DNA of 64,000 nt, from positions 1-64,000 of the forward strand of contig FMBT01000428.1 in the NCBI GenBank assembly GCA_900095095.1, in the 5' to 3' direction. Both the position numbers and the translations under genes were made by a program. The first letter of the stretch is position 1, and every line of letters starts with the position of its first letter. Of this stretch, positions 29,950-40,577 are shown one piece after another. The stretch comes from Fragilariopsis cylindrus CCMP1102 (taxonomy: Eukaryota; Bacillariophyta; Bacillariophyceae; Bacillariales; Bacillariaceae). Under the pieces are notes generated by a model that saw only the letters and a list, made by a program, of their open reading frames with translations, was not told the DNA's origin and made no database searches.

Positions 29950-30970
29950 ATGTCTGTTGATGCAGCTCGACATCGTGGTGGGGTGACGGTACCAATGGGG
30001 GGTGATCCATTGGCAACTGCTACACGAAAAACAATGGCTGCTGCTAGTTCGATGACTTCTTCTGCCAGTACTGCTCAATATATTGCAAGATTGACAGATT
30101 TTAGACAAATGGACATACAAAGTGCACTGGATCAAATGAAAACAATTCTATCCACCCGACCACACGTCGTGTACAAGACAGCATACTACAGAAAACAAAC
30201 AAAGAATCACTGGGCCCGTGATGATCCAGCATTTGCTGCATTGGAATTTATATTCCTTACTGTTTCGTGCATTGCATACGCCATCAGTTTCCGAGTACCT
30301 GTTACGGAAGGGATAGCTTTTTGGTTGTATTCCGTTCTATTCAACTGGTTGGGATTAGGCTTTATTATTGCTACTGTGGGGAGAGAAATGGCTAATAGAC
30401 ACTTAACAGATCACAAATCTACCAGTCATGTCCGACAATCAGTAGAATGGCTCTATGCCTTTGATATTCACTGTAATGCATTCTTTCCGGTCTTTGTTCT
30501 TCTCTGTAAGTAGTGACACCAGCATGTTATTTTATGTTATTTTATGTGATGTGATGTGATGTGATGTGATGTGATGTGATGTGATGTGATGTGATGTGAT
30601 GCTATAAATGAAAGAAGAAAAATAGAAAACGGGCATCAATACGATTTCTTCTCACATTGCTAATTTCTTTTCACTCAAATTTGACATCAATGCCATAATA
30701 GATGGTGTCCAATTTTTTCTATTGCCGTTAGTGCTGGGAAAATCTTTGTTTTCTCTAGTGGTTAGCAATACACTATACGCTGCTGGCTTTGCTTGGTACT
30801 GGTATATTACTCACTTGGGGTACCGAGCACTACCATTCTTATCACAAACAGAAGTATTTTTATTTCCCGTCGCTGCAATTGCTTTGGTATTTGTACTAAA
30901 TTTAGTTGGTTACCCATTCGGATTGGGTTGGAATGCTTCGAGAATTATGGCGCATATTTACTTTGATTAG
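29950..30970 (+). CDS. UNC50: UNC-50 family Golgi/inner nuclear membrane protein
   Basis: Two exons, 29950-30505 and 30702-30970, give 274 residues. The family signature KNHWARDDPAF (residues 85-95), SVEWLYAFDIHCNAFFPVFV and the LLYGVQFFLLPLV join across the intron leave no doubt. About five membrane segments are visible. UNC-50 proteins act in the Golgi and are needed for assembly and trafficking of particular membrane receptors in animals; in fungi the relative is Gmh1. The N-terminal 65 residues, with Ala/Ser/Thr-rich sequence, are a variable cytosolic leader. The intron contains a striking pentanucleotide repeat. No frame damage. Confidence 0.95.
30546..30601. repeat. GTGAT pentanucleotide microsatellite, about 11 units
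   Basis: A perfect tandem array wholly inside the UNC-50 intron, preceded by two imperfect TTATGTTATTT units. Confidence 0.95.
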
Positions 30971-31679
30971 TATCCCAGATCTAGCAGATTCACATATTTA
31001 CCTTTCATTTACTTCGGCAAACATGACGTAAACATATTGTACCATTCTTTTCGCGTTAAGAAGATTAGGAATGGACAGTACTGCTACAGCCTCACGGATC
31101 TTTTTTGGTGATTCATTATGTTGATGCGAACAAATTGGGAAATTTGGCATTTTCCACCAATGTATTCTATTTATACTTACTAGTAATATCAAAATTCAAA
31201 AATTAATTCACGAGATTTTCTTTTGGAAAAATCGTTTTCATTTCTTCTCTCATTAGCTTTTTATTAAGTACTTGAAGTAGTTTACTATATATGTTCGTAT
31301 GTATGCATGCATGTGTGTTTTTTTCTGGCAGTTTTCCTTCCGGATTCTTCCTGCATGAATGCTTTCCTGTTATACTTTGTACTTTCATTTGTAAGGTAAT
31401 TGTGCATAATTTCAAGAGATGATAGAAAGTCAAACAATACTCTACTTGTGACTTGGTATTAGGGTCGACTTGGTATTAGGGTCAAGTATGATAAAGATTG
31501 AGATCTATGCTTGTTTGGATGTGTTCCAGTCTTGCTTGTGAATGTAGAAGAAATAGTAGAAATGGATAGAAAATATTACATTCATAATGTGTTCATACTT
31601 AAAAAAAATGCTTATTTATCTTTATACTATTGGTATAGTATACCGAACCATTATATCTTTAGTTATGTCGTTATTACGA
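30971..31679. other. convergent intergenic region with 17-bp tandem duplication
   Basis: Holds an exact 17-bp tandem duplication (31450-31466 and 31467-31483) and no gene. Confidence 0.6.
31450..31483. repeat. exact tandem duplication of a 17-bp unit
   Basis: gacttggtattagggtc is repeated twice without a gap, and so looks recent. Confidence 0.85.
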
Positions 31680-32654
31680 CTATAATTCCAGTAAAATATG
31701 ATTCCTTAATAGACAATATACTACATCGTATTGTCGTTTTGGACCACCATCATAACGGGGATAGGATCTATTTCCCTTCTTTCTCGTTGCCGCCTGCTGT
31801 CCTGCCATCGTGATATTGCTACTAGTCCTATTAGTCGTAGTAGGAGAAGCTGTAGTATAATCAGATATTGACTGCAATGTTGTTGCTCCGGTTGTGTAAT
31901 CCATTGATGATAATAGTAATGATGCACGTGCCAAAACAATAGGCCATAATTCGGATCGGACATGATGATCTTGTTTCGTGGTAGATGAAGTTGGAGCAGT
32001 GGTAAGCGTCGTTGTTGACTCTGTTGTTGACGTTGATATTTTCATTGATGTTGTTGTTAATAGACGTCTTCCTCCACGATTTAAATCTAAATAGTATCTG
32101 ATTTTGTTGGAATGAAATGTAGCAGTATAAAAATATTCCAATGAAGTATTGTATTTCATAACATTGCATGCAATTTGACGTATGTATGAATTTTGTGGTA
32201 ATAGTAATATTGTCAACGATTTCAATTGATTTTGTTTCAGACCTTTGTTACAGAAAACATCCCAACAACTTTGTTCATGACAGTTATCGATATTTGTCCG
32301 TAACGAATTTGTGTTTTTGTTGTTGTTGTTGCTGCTACGTTGTTTGTACAAATCAGAACTATCATTACGGCAGGTGAACAAAGAAAGATATTCGATACCA
32401 CAATTACCACTGCGGCACCTCATAATTTCTCCTTGTCCTTGTTGCTGTTGCTGCTGCGCTGACATTATTAATGAATCAACAAGAGTTGTCATTTTTGTTC
32501 CACTAAAAATGTATTTCCCAAGCTCTAATCGTTTTAGCTTTGTTGCGTATTGTAAAGCATGACAGAATTCTGTCAGTCCATCTTCTTCTTGTTTTTCGTC
32601 AGCAGGGAATGATAGTGATGATGATATCGATAACGCTATTAATCGTTGTGACAA

Positions 32655-32691
<37 letters not shown>

Positions 32692-33994
32692 ATGGTCATC
32701 GTCATCGTCGTAGTTGCTGCTGCTGCTGCTAGGGCACAACTTAATGCTAATAAACTTCTTTTATCACAGGAACATTCTTTTCCGAAACGAATTGTCTCTA
32801 CATAATACGGAAGCCGACCAATAAGGTATGCTAAATCTTCATCATCTGTTTTGCATTCAACCTTTAATGATATAAGATTTTGATAGTGTTGATTGGTTCT
32901 CAAAGTCCTACAAAATAACTTCCAACAGTCTATTATGATTTCATCATCACTATCATCATCATTTTTATTATTATCATCATACTCGTCATCGTCGTTGACA
33001 CCGTCATTATTGACACTTTTTTGTTCTTCCTTCTCGTCAGTACTGTTACCACTGGTATAATGAAGGGATTCTGACTGTTGGACGATGATGATGAGAGATG
33101 AGTACGTGAATTATTATGATACCATCGCGAACCTCTACAGATTTCAAGTTCTTTTAAGCACGATGATGATGATTCAGGTGGTGATGATGATGATGATGAT
33201 GATGATGATAATGACATTGACATTGGACGGCAAAATTCCAATGTCCATTCTGGTGTAAAATCTAATCGGATAGCACATTTTTGTACGTTCCAAAATTTCC
33301 ATAAATTTATAAAGAAATTGTGATGCCTTTTGGGGTCGTAATTATTATTATTCTTGGTAGTAGAAGGAAAATTCAACACCAAATAGGAAACCTCTGTAGT
33401 AATAGTAATAATATTTGTAGTAGTTGTTTCCACCATCGACGTATCTTCGTCTACTGATTTTTCTGTTCTATTCTGCTCCTCCTTCTTATCATCAGTTGTG
33501 TCGTCGTTATCGTAATCGTCGTCAGTAGCAGCAGTTGAATCGCTGTGTCTGTGCAGTACTATATTATCTCTAATGAATAACAAGGATTCAATCCCAATGC
33601 AACCATTGAATTCTATTCGTGACCATTTCCTTGATTGAATTAATACCTGTAAATGCGTTGTAAATATAGATTTTGAATTTGAATTTGTACCAGCATCGTT
33701 ATCGCCATCATCATCGTCGTTGTTACGGTCTTCACCACAAAAGTTCAGATCTTTACAATACAGACCATTAATGGAATAATCTCTTTTTGCTAAATGAATT
33801 TGAAATGATATATAATTTGGATCCATTTTATTCGATAATTGTAACATCTTCATCGGTTCTTGCTGATGCTGTTGTGACGTTAGGATATTGTCAGGAGATC
33901 CATCGTTACTACCGAGGTTCGTGCGGTTAGTCTTGGTCGGCAACGGACATCCCCACACTCTCGTCGCAACGCCACCAGCTCTATCACCACTCAT
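31680..33994 (-). CDS. diatom RNI/leucine-rich-repeat-like protein
   Basis: About 771 residues if one missing base near 33050 is allowed (the total is then a multiple of three). The ATG at 33994 starts MSGDRAGGVATRVWGC. Residues 90-330 hold LRR-like lines (SRIEFNGCIGIESLLF, LVLNFPSTTK, CAIRLDFTPEWTLEF, LKELEICRGSRW) broken by acidic and Ser-rich loops. The second half continues with LISLKVEC, KRLELGKYI and QLKSLTILLLP. It ends with the trio I know from a large diatom family: LDLNRGGRRLL, ELWPIVLARA and DVVYCLLRNHILLEL. Many simple-sequence loops (Thr, Asn, Gln, Ser, Asp) come from triplet expansions. Function unknown; these proteins are assumed to be protein-binding scaffolds. Confidence 0.75.
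32655..32693. repeat. GTT triplet run coding poly-Thr on the minus strand
   Basis: About 12 GTT units inside the RNI-like gene, adding a threonine tract to the protein. Confidence 0.85.
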
Positions 33995-34536
33995 TACTAT
34001 CGTTTCGCCAACTTCTAAAAAAATCTTGTCATACGTTGTTTCCAACCTCTTTTCTTTTGTCTGTGTCTTGATACAGAAGCTCCTTATTGTTCTGCTATTT
34101 CTCCATGGAAGATTTTGTTTCGAAAGAAACAATGAAATCTGAAATCTAATCAGACAAATCACAAAACACGTGCTTCAAAACTTGTGTGTTGATCCACGAC
34201 TGGAAATCAGTCGTACAACTATAAATCAATCGTAACATACCTTTTTGGGGTATAATCGGTATGCTGTTACAAGTGCTTTTTCCGCCAACCATAAGCATTC
34301 GCCATCAGCAGTTTAACTATTTCAATTCAAACTACTGTACCGTACAATTTGAAATTGTAAACTGAAAACTGTTTCTTCACGACAATGATGTTGTTCCATA
34401 AAAATTTGTTACCTTCCTTTTGAATCTACAAGTTCTCACAACGCTCTAGGTATATAGACAGCACTAACTAGATCTTAGCGGGACATCAATACATAAAATA
34501 AAATAAAAACTTTGACCACTATTCAATACTGGAATA
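33995..34536. other. divergent promoter region
   Basis: 542 bp between the RNI-like gene and RRP40. The RNI-like frame stays open upstream to 34162 without an earlier ATG. Nothing else found. Confidence 0.5.
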
Positions 34537-35338
34537 ATGTCGGCAACTGCATCATTATCGATTGTCCTTCCGGGCGACGATGTTACAGATAAAATCCAGC
34601 CAACGTCGGCCAAAAAAAAGCCAAAACTTGGAATAGGTCTTCGATGTAGCGGCGGTGACGATGATGGTGATGGTGATGATAATAGAGTGTTTGCAACCTG
34701 TTCTGGGCGGCTCGTACAACGTTCCAATACATATTATGTAAAACAAAATATTCAACGTTATCGTCCATTTCAAGAAGATCGTGTTGTTGGTATTGTAGAA
34801 GATAGAGTTGCAAGTGATGGGACCGGTGGTGATATATACAGAGTCAATATTGGTGGACCACATCCTGCTTTATTAAATAATCTAAGCTTTGAGGGTGCAA
34901 CTAAACGTAACAAACCGAATTTCTCAGCTGGGAAACTTATCTATGCACGGATTGAAACGATCCCTCCAGCTATGGATCCAACACTTTCTTGTCAACTTGG
35001 ACCTAATGATGCTGGCGTGCCAAGGAAGGATTGGATGACGAATGAAGGAACATATGGAGAATTAAAGGGTGGAACATGTCGGAAAATACCTCTTGGATAG
35101 CACGTGAACTTTTGTATCCCGGTAACTTAGTATTGCTTGAATTGAGCAAGTCAATAGCATTTGAGATGTGTGTAGGCGTGAATGGATTTTTATGGGTTCA
35201 TAGCTCACGACCAGAATATACAATTCTGATCCTTAATGCGATAATGAATAGTCAAGTATTAACAGAGCACAGGTAATAGGGATGGTGAAGGCTTTAGTTG
35301 ACACAGTAAAACGACAAATAGAAGACAACGAGGATTAG
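34537..35338 (+). CDS. RRP40: exosome complex component RRP40
   Basis: Cap subunit of the RNA exosome, which trims and degrades RNA 3' ends in nucleus and cytosol. The N-terminus has IVLPGDDV and GIGLRC; the S1 domain region has YYVKQNIQRYRPF and DRVVGIVEDRV; LSFEGATKRNKPNF and GKLIYARI follow; the C-terminal KH domain has IAFEMCVGVNGFLWV and TILILNAI. The reading changes frame near 35096 (between KIPLG and ARELLYPGN) and again near 35268 (before QVIGMVKALV), each fitting one missing base. With two added it is 267 residues, close to the family's usual length, and ends IEDNED. A glycine/aspartate loop at about residues 39-48 is an expansion. Single exon. Confidence 0.9.
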
Positions 35339-36030
35339 TTAAGTTCGGGGAAAACGATGGAATTTGTTTTTCTGGAACTCAAACTCAAGGACATAATGAG
35401 TAAATGTACAACCAAAGTGAACTGGCTCATCGAAATTCTTGACCATGACTACATAACGGTACATGTACTACCAAGATTCTTCAAATAAACTTTAGAACCT
35501 TTAATTCGACTACAACATTCGCACTTTTGTCCTTCTCGAGTTTTACGGTTTACGATGTAGAATCCATGTAGAAATATTTATACCCGCTAAGAAGCTCCTA
35601 CTCCTTCTATCTGGAAAAAGCATCTATTCTTCGATTGTTTTCTTTCGGATTAAACTAGAGTATTCTGATTGTGTGTGTATGTATATATCATAATATTATT
35701 CAAAATTTCTCTTCTACTCTAATCATACTATTCTTACAAAACTGGTCAGTGGAAAATACAGTCATCATGACGATTACTTATTTCCTTATGGGAGGTAAAA
35801 ATCATCTAGATACGACATTGGCTGTTACTACCGTCTATATTTTGAGAACGTAGCAATGTACTTTTGAATAGAGAAAATAATAATTTCAAACTCCATGACG
35901 ACCCAAAGGTTGCGAAATCTTATTTTTGACAGACATCATAATATTATAGTACTATATTTTATCACTGACCATCAACCCTCACTATTATTTCGTACTGTAC
36001 AAATCATTCATTCTTCTTCTTCTTCTTCTT
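35339..36030. other. convergent intergenic region
   Basis: 692 bp, AT-rich, holding only 3' flanks and a TCT triplet run at 36009-36032 just at the end of the next gene. No gene seen. Confidence 0.5.
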
Positions 36031-36735
36031 CTATTCATCTGCTGGATCCACCTCACCAGCAGCAATAAATACAGTTTCTTTTTCTGTACGTTTGGTACCA
36101 TCAATTTCTTCAATATAATGTGTCATTTCACGTTTGATATTCCCTTCTTGATCCCAAGATTCTTTGACGTCTGTAATGATTCTTGGTGTTAGCAATTTAC
36201 GTCCCATCCTTAATTTTGTCTGTAATCCTTTTTCTTCGAGACCTTTAATACGATCTTTTATATTTGAACTAATTTCTTGAACCTTTCTTGTACCACCAGT
36301 ATAACCATCTGGTACATTCTTTACCTGACGTGGACCACGAAGATCATCTTCTTCCTCGTAGTCTTCTTCTTCTTCCTCGAAATCTTCTTCTTCCTCCTCT
36401 TCTACTTCGGGAGTATTTCCCCATCCGGGTGGTGGTGCATCATGTCCATCGGGATTAACATTTGTAGCAGCAGAATTGATAGTAGGAGCTGATGATGATG
36501 ATTGATCCTTCTTTTCTGTTGCACTTTTATCAGGAGTGGACGTAGGTCTTTTCCCTGATCTCCCTTTAAAAGGTGACGGAATAATAGACTTCTTAGACGG
36601 CACTGGTTCTGATGCTCCAGCTGCAGGTGGAGAGGGAGAACCTGCAGTTTTCTTTGGTTGAATAGTCTTTTGATCCGGTTGCGTTTCGACCGTATTCTCT
36701 ACCTCATTAGAATTACATGTACAACATAACACCAT
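36031..36735 (-). CDS. acidic low-complexity protein with a C-terminal motif shared with its neighbour
   Basis: 234 residues from the ATG at 36735. The start MVLCCTCNSN is Cys-rich and could be palmitoylated. Residues 20-110 are Pro/Ser/Lys-rich; 115-145 is a Glu/Asp run after PPPGWGNTPEV. The last 75 residues are ordered: NIKDRIKGLEEKGL, RKLLTPRIITDVKE, then GNIKREMTHYIEEIDGTKRT and a hydrophobic end. The motif G-N-I-x-R-x-[MI]-[T]-x(5-7)-D-x-x-x-T-x-T-E also ends the divergent gene at 37248. No known family named. A membrane-attached adaptor is possible, but that is inference. Confidence 0.65.
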   Translation of the reverse strand: MVLCCTCNSNEVENTVETQPDQKTIQPKKTAGSPSPPAAGASEPVPSKKSIIPSPFKGRSGKRPTSTPDKSATEKKDQSSSSAPTINSAATNVNPDGHDAPPPGWGNTPEVEEEEEEDFEEEEEDYEEEDDLRGPRQVKNVPDGYTGGTRKVQEISSNIKDRIKGLEEKGLQTKLRMGRKLLTPRIITDVKESWDQEGNIKREMTHYIEEIDGTKRTEKETVFIAAGEVDPADE

Positions 36736-37247
36736 GGTATTATTTTTAATTTGTCTTGTACCGGCGTCTATTATATGAGACTTTGAGTCTAATTTCTGTA
36801 TTTTTTTCTTTATTGTCGTATTTGAGAGAAAGAAGATGTATTTACGGAAGTACAAATTGTGTTGTAATCGCTAAGATAATAACTCCTGTTTTCGATTTTC
36901 TTCTCTTGACAATTGTATTCCGAGTTGTGGTTGTGTCATTGTGGGGGGAGTACGGTAGGCGTTGACACGAAAATTGTGAATTTTTGTCTTGGGTTCGTTA
37001 AGTTTTAGTCGATTCCGAGTCTTTGTGCCTCCGTTCGTCGCACACGATGACTGTTCGTCGTTTTAGGTTTTCGTCGAAAAGCTACTACACAAAACTAACT
37101 GGAAAACAGAACACAAAAAAAATCCCAGTACTTTTAAACTTAACAACTTAACAACTTATATTCCTTCCGAAGCAACGTTGACAGTAGGCCAGAATCACAC
37201 ATTCAATTCGGTTTAATTTAATACAACACAACACAACACAAAAAATC
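36736..37247. other. divergent promoter region
   Basis: 512 bp shared by two genes with related C-termini. It ends in an ACACAACACAACACAAC stretch just before the 37248 start. Confidence 0.55.
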
Positions 37248-38051
37248 ATGGCCCCGACAGATTCTGAAAAAGCAGAAGAAATGAGAAAACGTGATGCGGA
37301 AAAATTGAATGCTCGAAAGAAGAAATTTGATGCAGCAAGATTCGCTCATATCGAAAAAACAAATGAAATACATGGACAACCAACGGTTGTGGTAAGGTCA
37401 TTAGATGATAACAATAACAGCAACAAGGAGACTGTGCAGGAAAAAAATAAACGAAAAGGTTGGGGAATTTTTTCAAAGAAGAAAAACAACAATAACAACG
37501 CAGAAGATACCACAACAACATCAACAGTGACAAAAGTAATTAAAAGTCCACCACCAATCGCAGCAAGATCAGTCAAACCTACAAATATTCCACAAGCGGT
37601 ATCAGCTGGTTGGGCATCAGTAGATAAAAAAAATGAACGGACATTACCGGTGGTACATTCATCCGAACCAAACTATCCAAGACCACCGGAATTATCATCA
37701 TCGACAACAACTAGTAGTACTACTACCAACGATAAAAAGTCGAATAGACCGAAAACTCCTGCAAAGCCAATGTTCAAGACCGTTGGGTACGGTACTGCAA
37801 CTACCACTAATAGTAGTAGTAATAATACTAATACTGTGTCTAGTACTATCGCCAATTTTGGGGGTAATATTAAAACCAAAATGGGTAATCCAAGACAGAT
37901 GAAGCAACCAAAAGTTTCATCAAGTACTAGCGAATCTATGGATAATAATGGGAATATAACAAGAACAATTACACGACAAATAAAAGACCCCAGTACTGGA
38001 AAAACTACAACGGAAACTGAAATCATTGAAATACCAGCATCCAAAAAGTAG
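37248..38051 (+). CDS. basic/Asn-Thr-rich protein with shared C-terminal motif
   Basis: 267 residues, one exon, start in AAAATCATGG. Residues 1-45 form a charged helix (KAEEMRKRDAEKLNARKKKF); 75-95 is Lys/Asn-rich (WGIFSKKKNNNNN); SAGWASVDKKN lies near 125. The rest is Thr/Ser/Asn-rich with triplet-repeat tracts. It ends with GNITRTITRQIKDPSTGKT and TETEIIEIPASKK, a match to the end of the gene on the other side of the shared promoter. I recall TRTITR-type ends in other diatom proteins, but cannot name a function. Lys-rich N-terminus plus disorder suggests binding to nucleic acid or membrane; this is inference. Confidence 0.65.
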   Translation: MAPTDSEKAEEMRKRDAEKLNARKKKFDAARFAHIEKTNEIHGQPTVVVRSLDDNNNSNKETVQEKNKRKGWGIFSKKKNNNNNAEDTTTTSTVTKVIKSPPPIAARSVKPTNIPQAVSAGWASVDKKNERTLPVVHSSEPNYPRPPELSSSTTTSSTTTNDKKSNRPKTPAKPMFKTVGYGTATTTNSSSNNTNTVSSTIANFGGNIKTKMGNPRQMKQPKVSSSTSESMDNNGNITRTITRQIKDPSTGKTTTETEIIEIPASKK

Positions 38052-38608
38052 TATTCTATACTTCTTTATTTGAATAGTTAATTGGTTTATTGTAAACTAC
38101 TTACATACCTACTTAATTACTTTACTACTTCATTCTTCTTATTACCAAGTCAATCTAAAAAATCTAGGACAGAGCTAATTATCTAGTTAACTAAAAGTAG
38201 TCTCTTCTCTCAGTACCCCTATTAAAGAAAAATTAGGCTTAGAAAAATAGTCCGCCAACATACGGTAATATAAGTTTGCCGCAGGTCCCAAAATTTGCTG
38301 GCCCGTCCGGCGCAAAAGAAATGACACTTCAAAAATTCTCAATCGTAAGCACGGAGCGAGACATGGATAATCAATCAATAAACAACAATAATGAACGAGA
38401 CATGGATAATCCTTGACAATGAACAACGATTTAATACAACAAAAACAGCAGGCGGCGATTAGTAACATCAAAACATTACAGAACAAGCCCTTTCATCGCA
38501 ATAAGAAACTGTGAATCAAATAGGATCTCTTTCTCATTAAGCAGGGACTAAAGAATCGAATAGGCGGAACAAATACCAAGTCACGATAAAAGGAAAAACT
38601 GATCAAAA
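38052..38608. other. intergenic region with a 16-bp direct repeat
   Basis: An exact 16-bp copy pair (cgagacatggataatc at 38357-38372 and 38396-38411) lies in an otherwise empty spacer. Confidence 0.6.
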
Positions 38609-40147
38609 ATGGGAGATACTTCTACTCCGACTCCGATTCCGTCTGCGAATACTGGAAAGGAGACACCAACGGCAGCAACGGCGATGACGAGTGATCAAGC
38701 AACAAATGCTGCCCAGTCGACGACAGGACCAGAACAGCCTGTGCTTCAGGTCGAGACGGCAGCGTTGCATCGGCTCCACCACCAGTAGCTCAAGATCCTG
38801 CACATGCTCTCTTAAGCCTTGCTGGTGGTCAGCAGGACTTGACAACAACAGGTAACAATGAAGTTGCAGTTGTACTAGCCGAAGTTGCTGCTACTGCTAC
38901 TGCTACTGCTACAACTGCTGAACCAGTGATCGGAGGCACTGACAACAATGACATTCAAGCAGCTAAGACGAAGAAACGAAAACTTAACAACGATAAAAAT
39001 AAACAAACAATTCCAATGGTGATCCTCCAGATTTTTCTCATTGGATGAATCCTGGAGAAGATATTGGTGATTGGGATGTTCTTTGTGGACGTGGAGGTAA
39101 GTGAGACCTTTGTTAATCAAGTAAATGTTTCGTAGTTCGAATGAATTATGTTGCGGCAGTGATGGTAATACAATTGTGATTTTTTCTCGTCGACTCTTTG
39201 CGTCATTCTTTCATGTATTCATTATTTCTCATCTTGGTCTTACGCATTATTCAAAAAATAATATATATGAAAACATCTCAATTCAAGGCGAGAGCAATAA
39301 TCATGTTGGAAATAAGAGGTATCGAAAAGTCGTTGATGAAAGGAAAGTAGAATATCGAAAAATTAACTCAAAGCAAAGAAAATTGAAGACGGTTTTTGTA
39401 CGAGATATCGTCTCGCATATCAATAAATGTGGAGGACGTTTTATCGACGTTGACAGTAAAGGAAAATATTACGTTGTAACTATGGAAAAGGCAAGGAAAA
39501 AGACGTAAGTTATCGGTTATCCGGTGTTTTTGTTCCAAGATTAATTTTTGTGTACCGTCCATCATCCTTTAATCGATCATCTAGCTCTAACAGCATTATT
39601 CTGTATCCTCCCCTCCTCCGGTTTTGATTTTGGTCATATACCTGCTACTGCCAATATATTGAATAGATCACAAGCACTGCGTGAGACGAAGGAACTTAAG
39701 TGGTTAAATATCGATGAAACAAAGGATAAGAAGGATACTATCAGTAACAAAAACATAATCTGTCCGTTTTGTAAGATACCTGGTCACAAAACAAAAATCG
39801 CAAAAGCATGCTCCTTCCATAACGAATGGCTCGATGCTAATAAAACCAGTGTTCTCAACAACATCAACATTGATGGCAGCGGCAGCACCGGTACCGGTAC
39901 GGGCGTAGCTAGTATTGCTACTGTCCAGCAGTTATCACCATCAGCTTTGCAAGCAGCAAATGAAAATACGAATGATGCTAAACTACCCCCATCAGAGACT
40001 GCTGGTACGAACGCTACTAGTACTACAAACGTTTTGCAAGTACCAAAAGTAGAACTAAATTTGCCCAATGAGAGCGCCAATAGTATCACTTTACCAACAA
40101 CAACAGATGATACCGTTGCGGCGAGCAAAACACAAGTTGAAGTGTAA
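38609..40147 (+). CDS. DUF6824-domain protein
   Basis: Exons 38609-39096, 39288-39504 and about 39585-40147. The DUF6824 domain, common in diatoms, begins in exon 1 with IGDWDVLCGRGG and continues in exon 2 with SNNHVGNKRYRKVVDERK, VEYRKINSKQRKLK and INKCGGRFIDVD. Introns are GTAAGT types. The N-terminal 120 residues are Thr/Ala/Pro-rich; the C-terminal part has CPFCKIPGHKTKIAKAC, a possible small zinc-binding knuckle (C-x2-C-x4-H-x6-C), and a Thr/Ser/Asn-rich tail. Frames shift near 38757 and 39016, each fitting one missing base. The join into exon 3 is still off by two, so more losses or another splice site must be involved. Function unknown; a DNA-binding or regulatory role is sometimes supposed. 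Confidence 0.75.
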
Positions 40148-40577
40148 ATAATAGTAAAAGGAATGAAAATCAAGAATTATATGGGAAATGGTGATCGAAA
40201 AAATAACATCCATGGTGTACATGGTATAGTATTGACAGTATTGATAGTAGGAAATATATACGCACGCCTATAGGGGAACATACGATAGTACTATTCAAAT
40301 AGTCATAATATCCTACAATTACATACTGATTTTTTCTTCGTATGACTATTCGTAAACAGTAGTGTAAAGTGGAGGTAAAAAGTTTTTATGTGATTTTTAT
40401 CTATCGTAATGAACTGAATGACTCGCATGATCCATATCCTCGACACATACTGGTAGCATTAACTTTGTTTCGATCTTCCGATATATTGTATATAGAAATG
40501 AACAAAGGTGAATTTTTTTAATATATGGATGATAATTGAACATTTTTATTTATGATTAAATAATATAAGTTGTTTGT
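40148..40577. other. convergent intergenic region
   Basis: 430 bp, AT-rich, between the DUF6824 gene and atpC; nothing coding seen. Confidence 0.5.
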
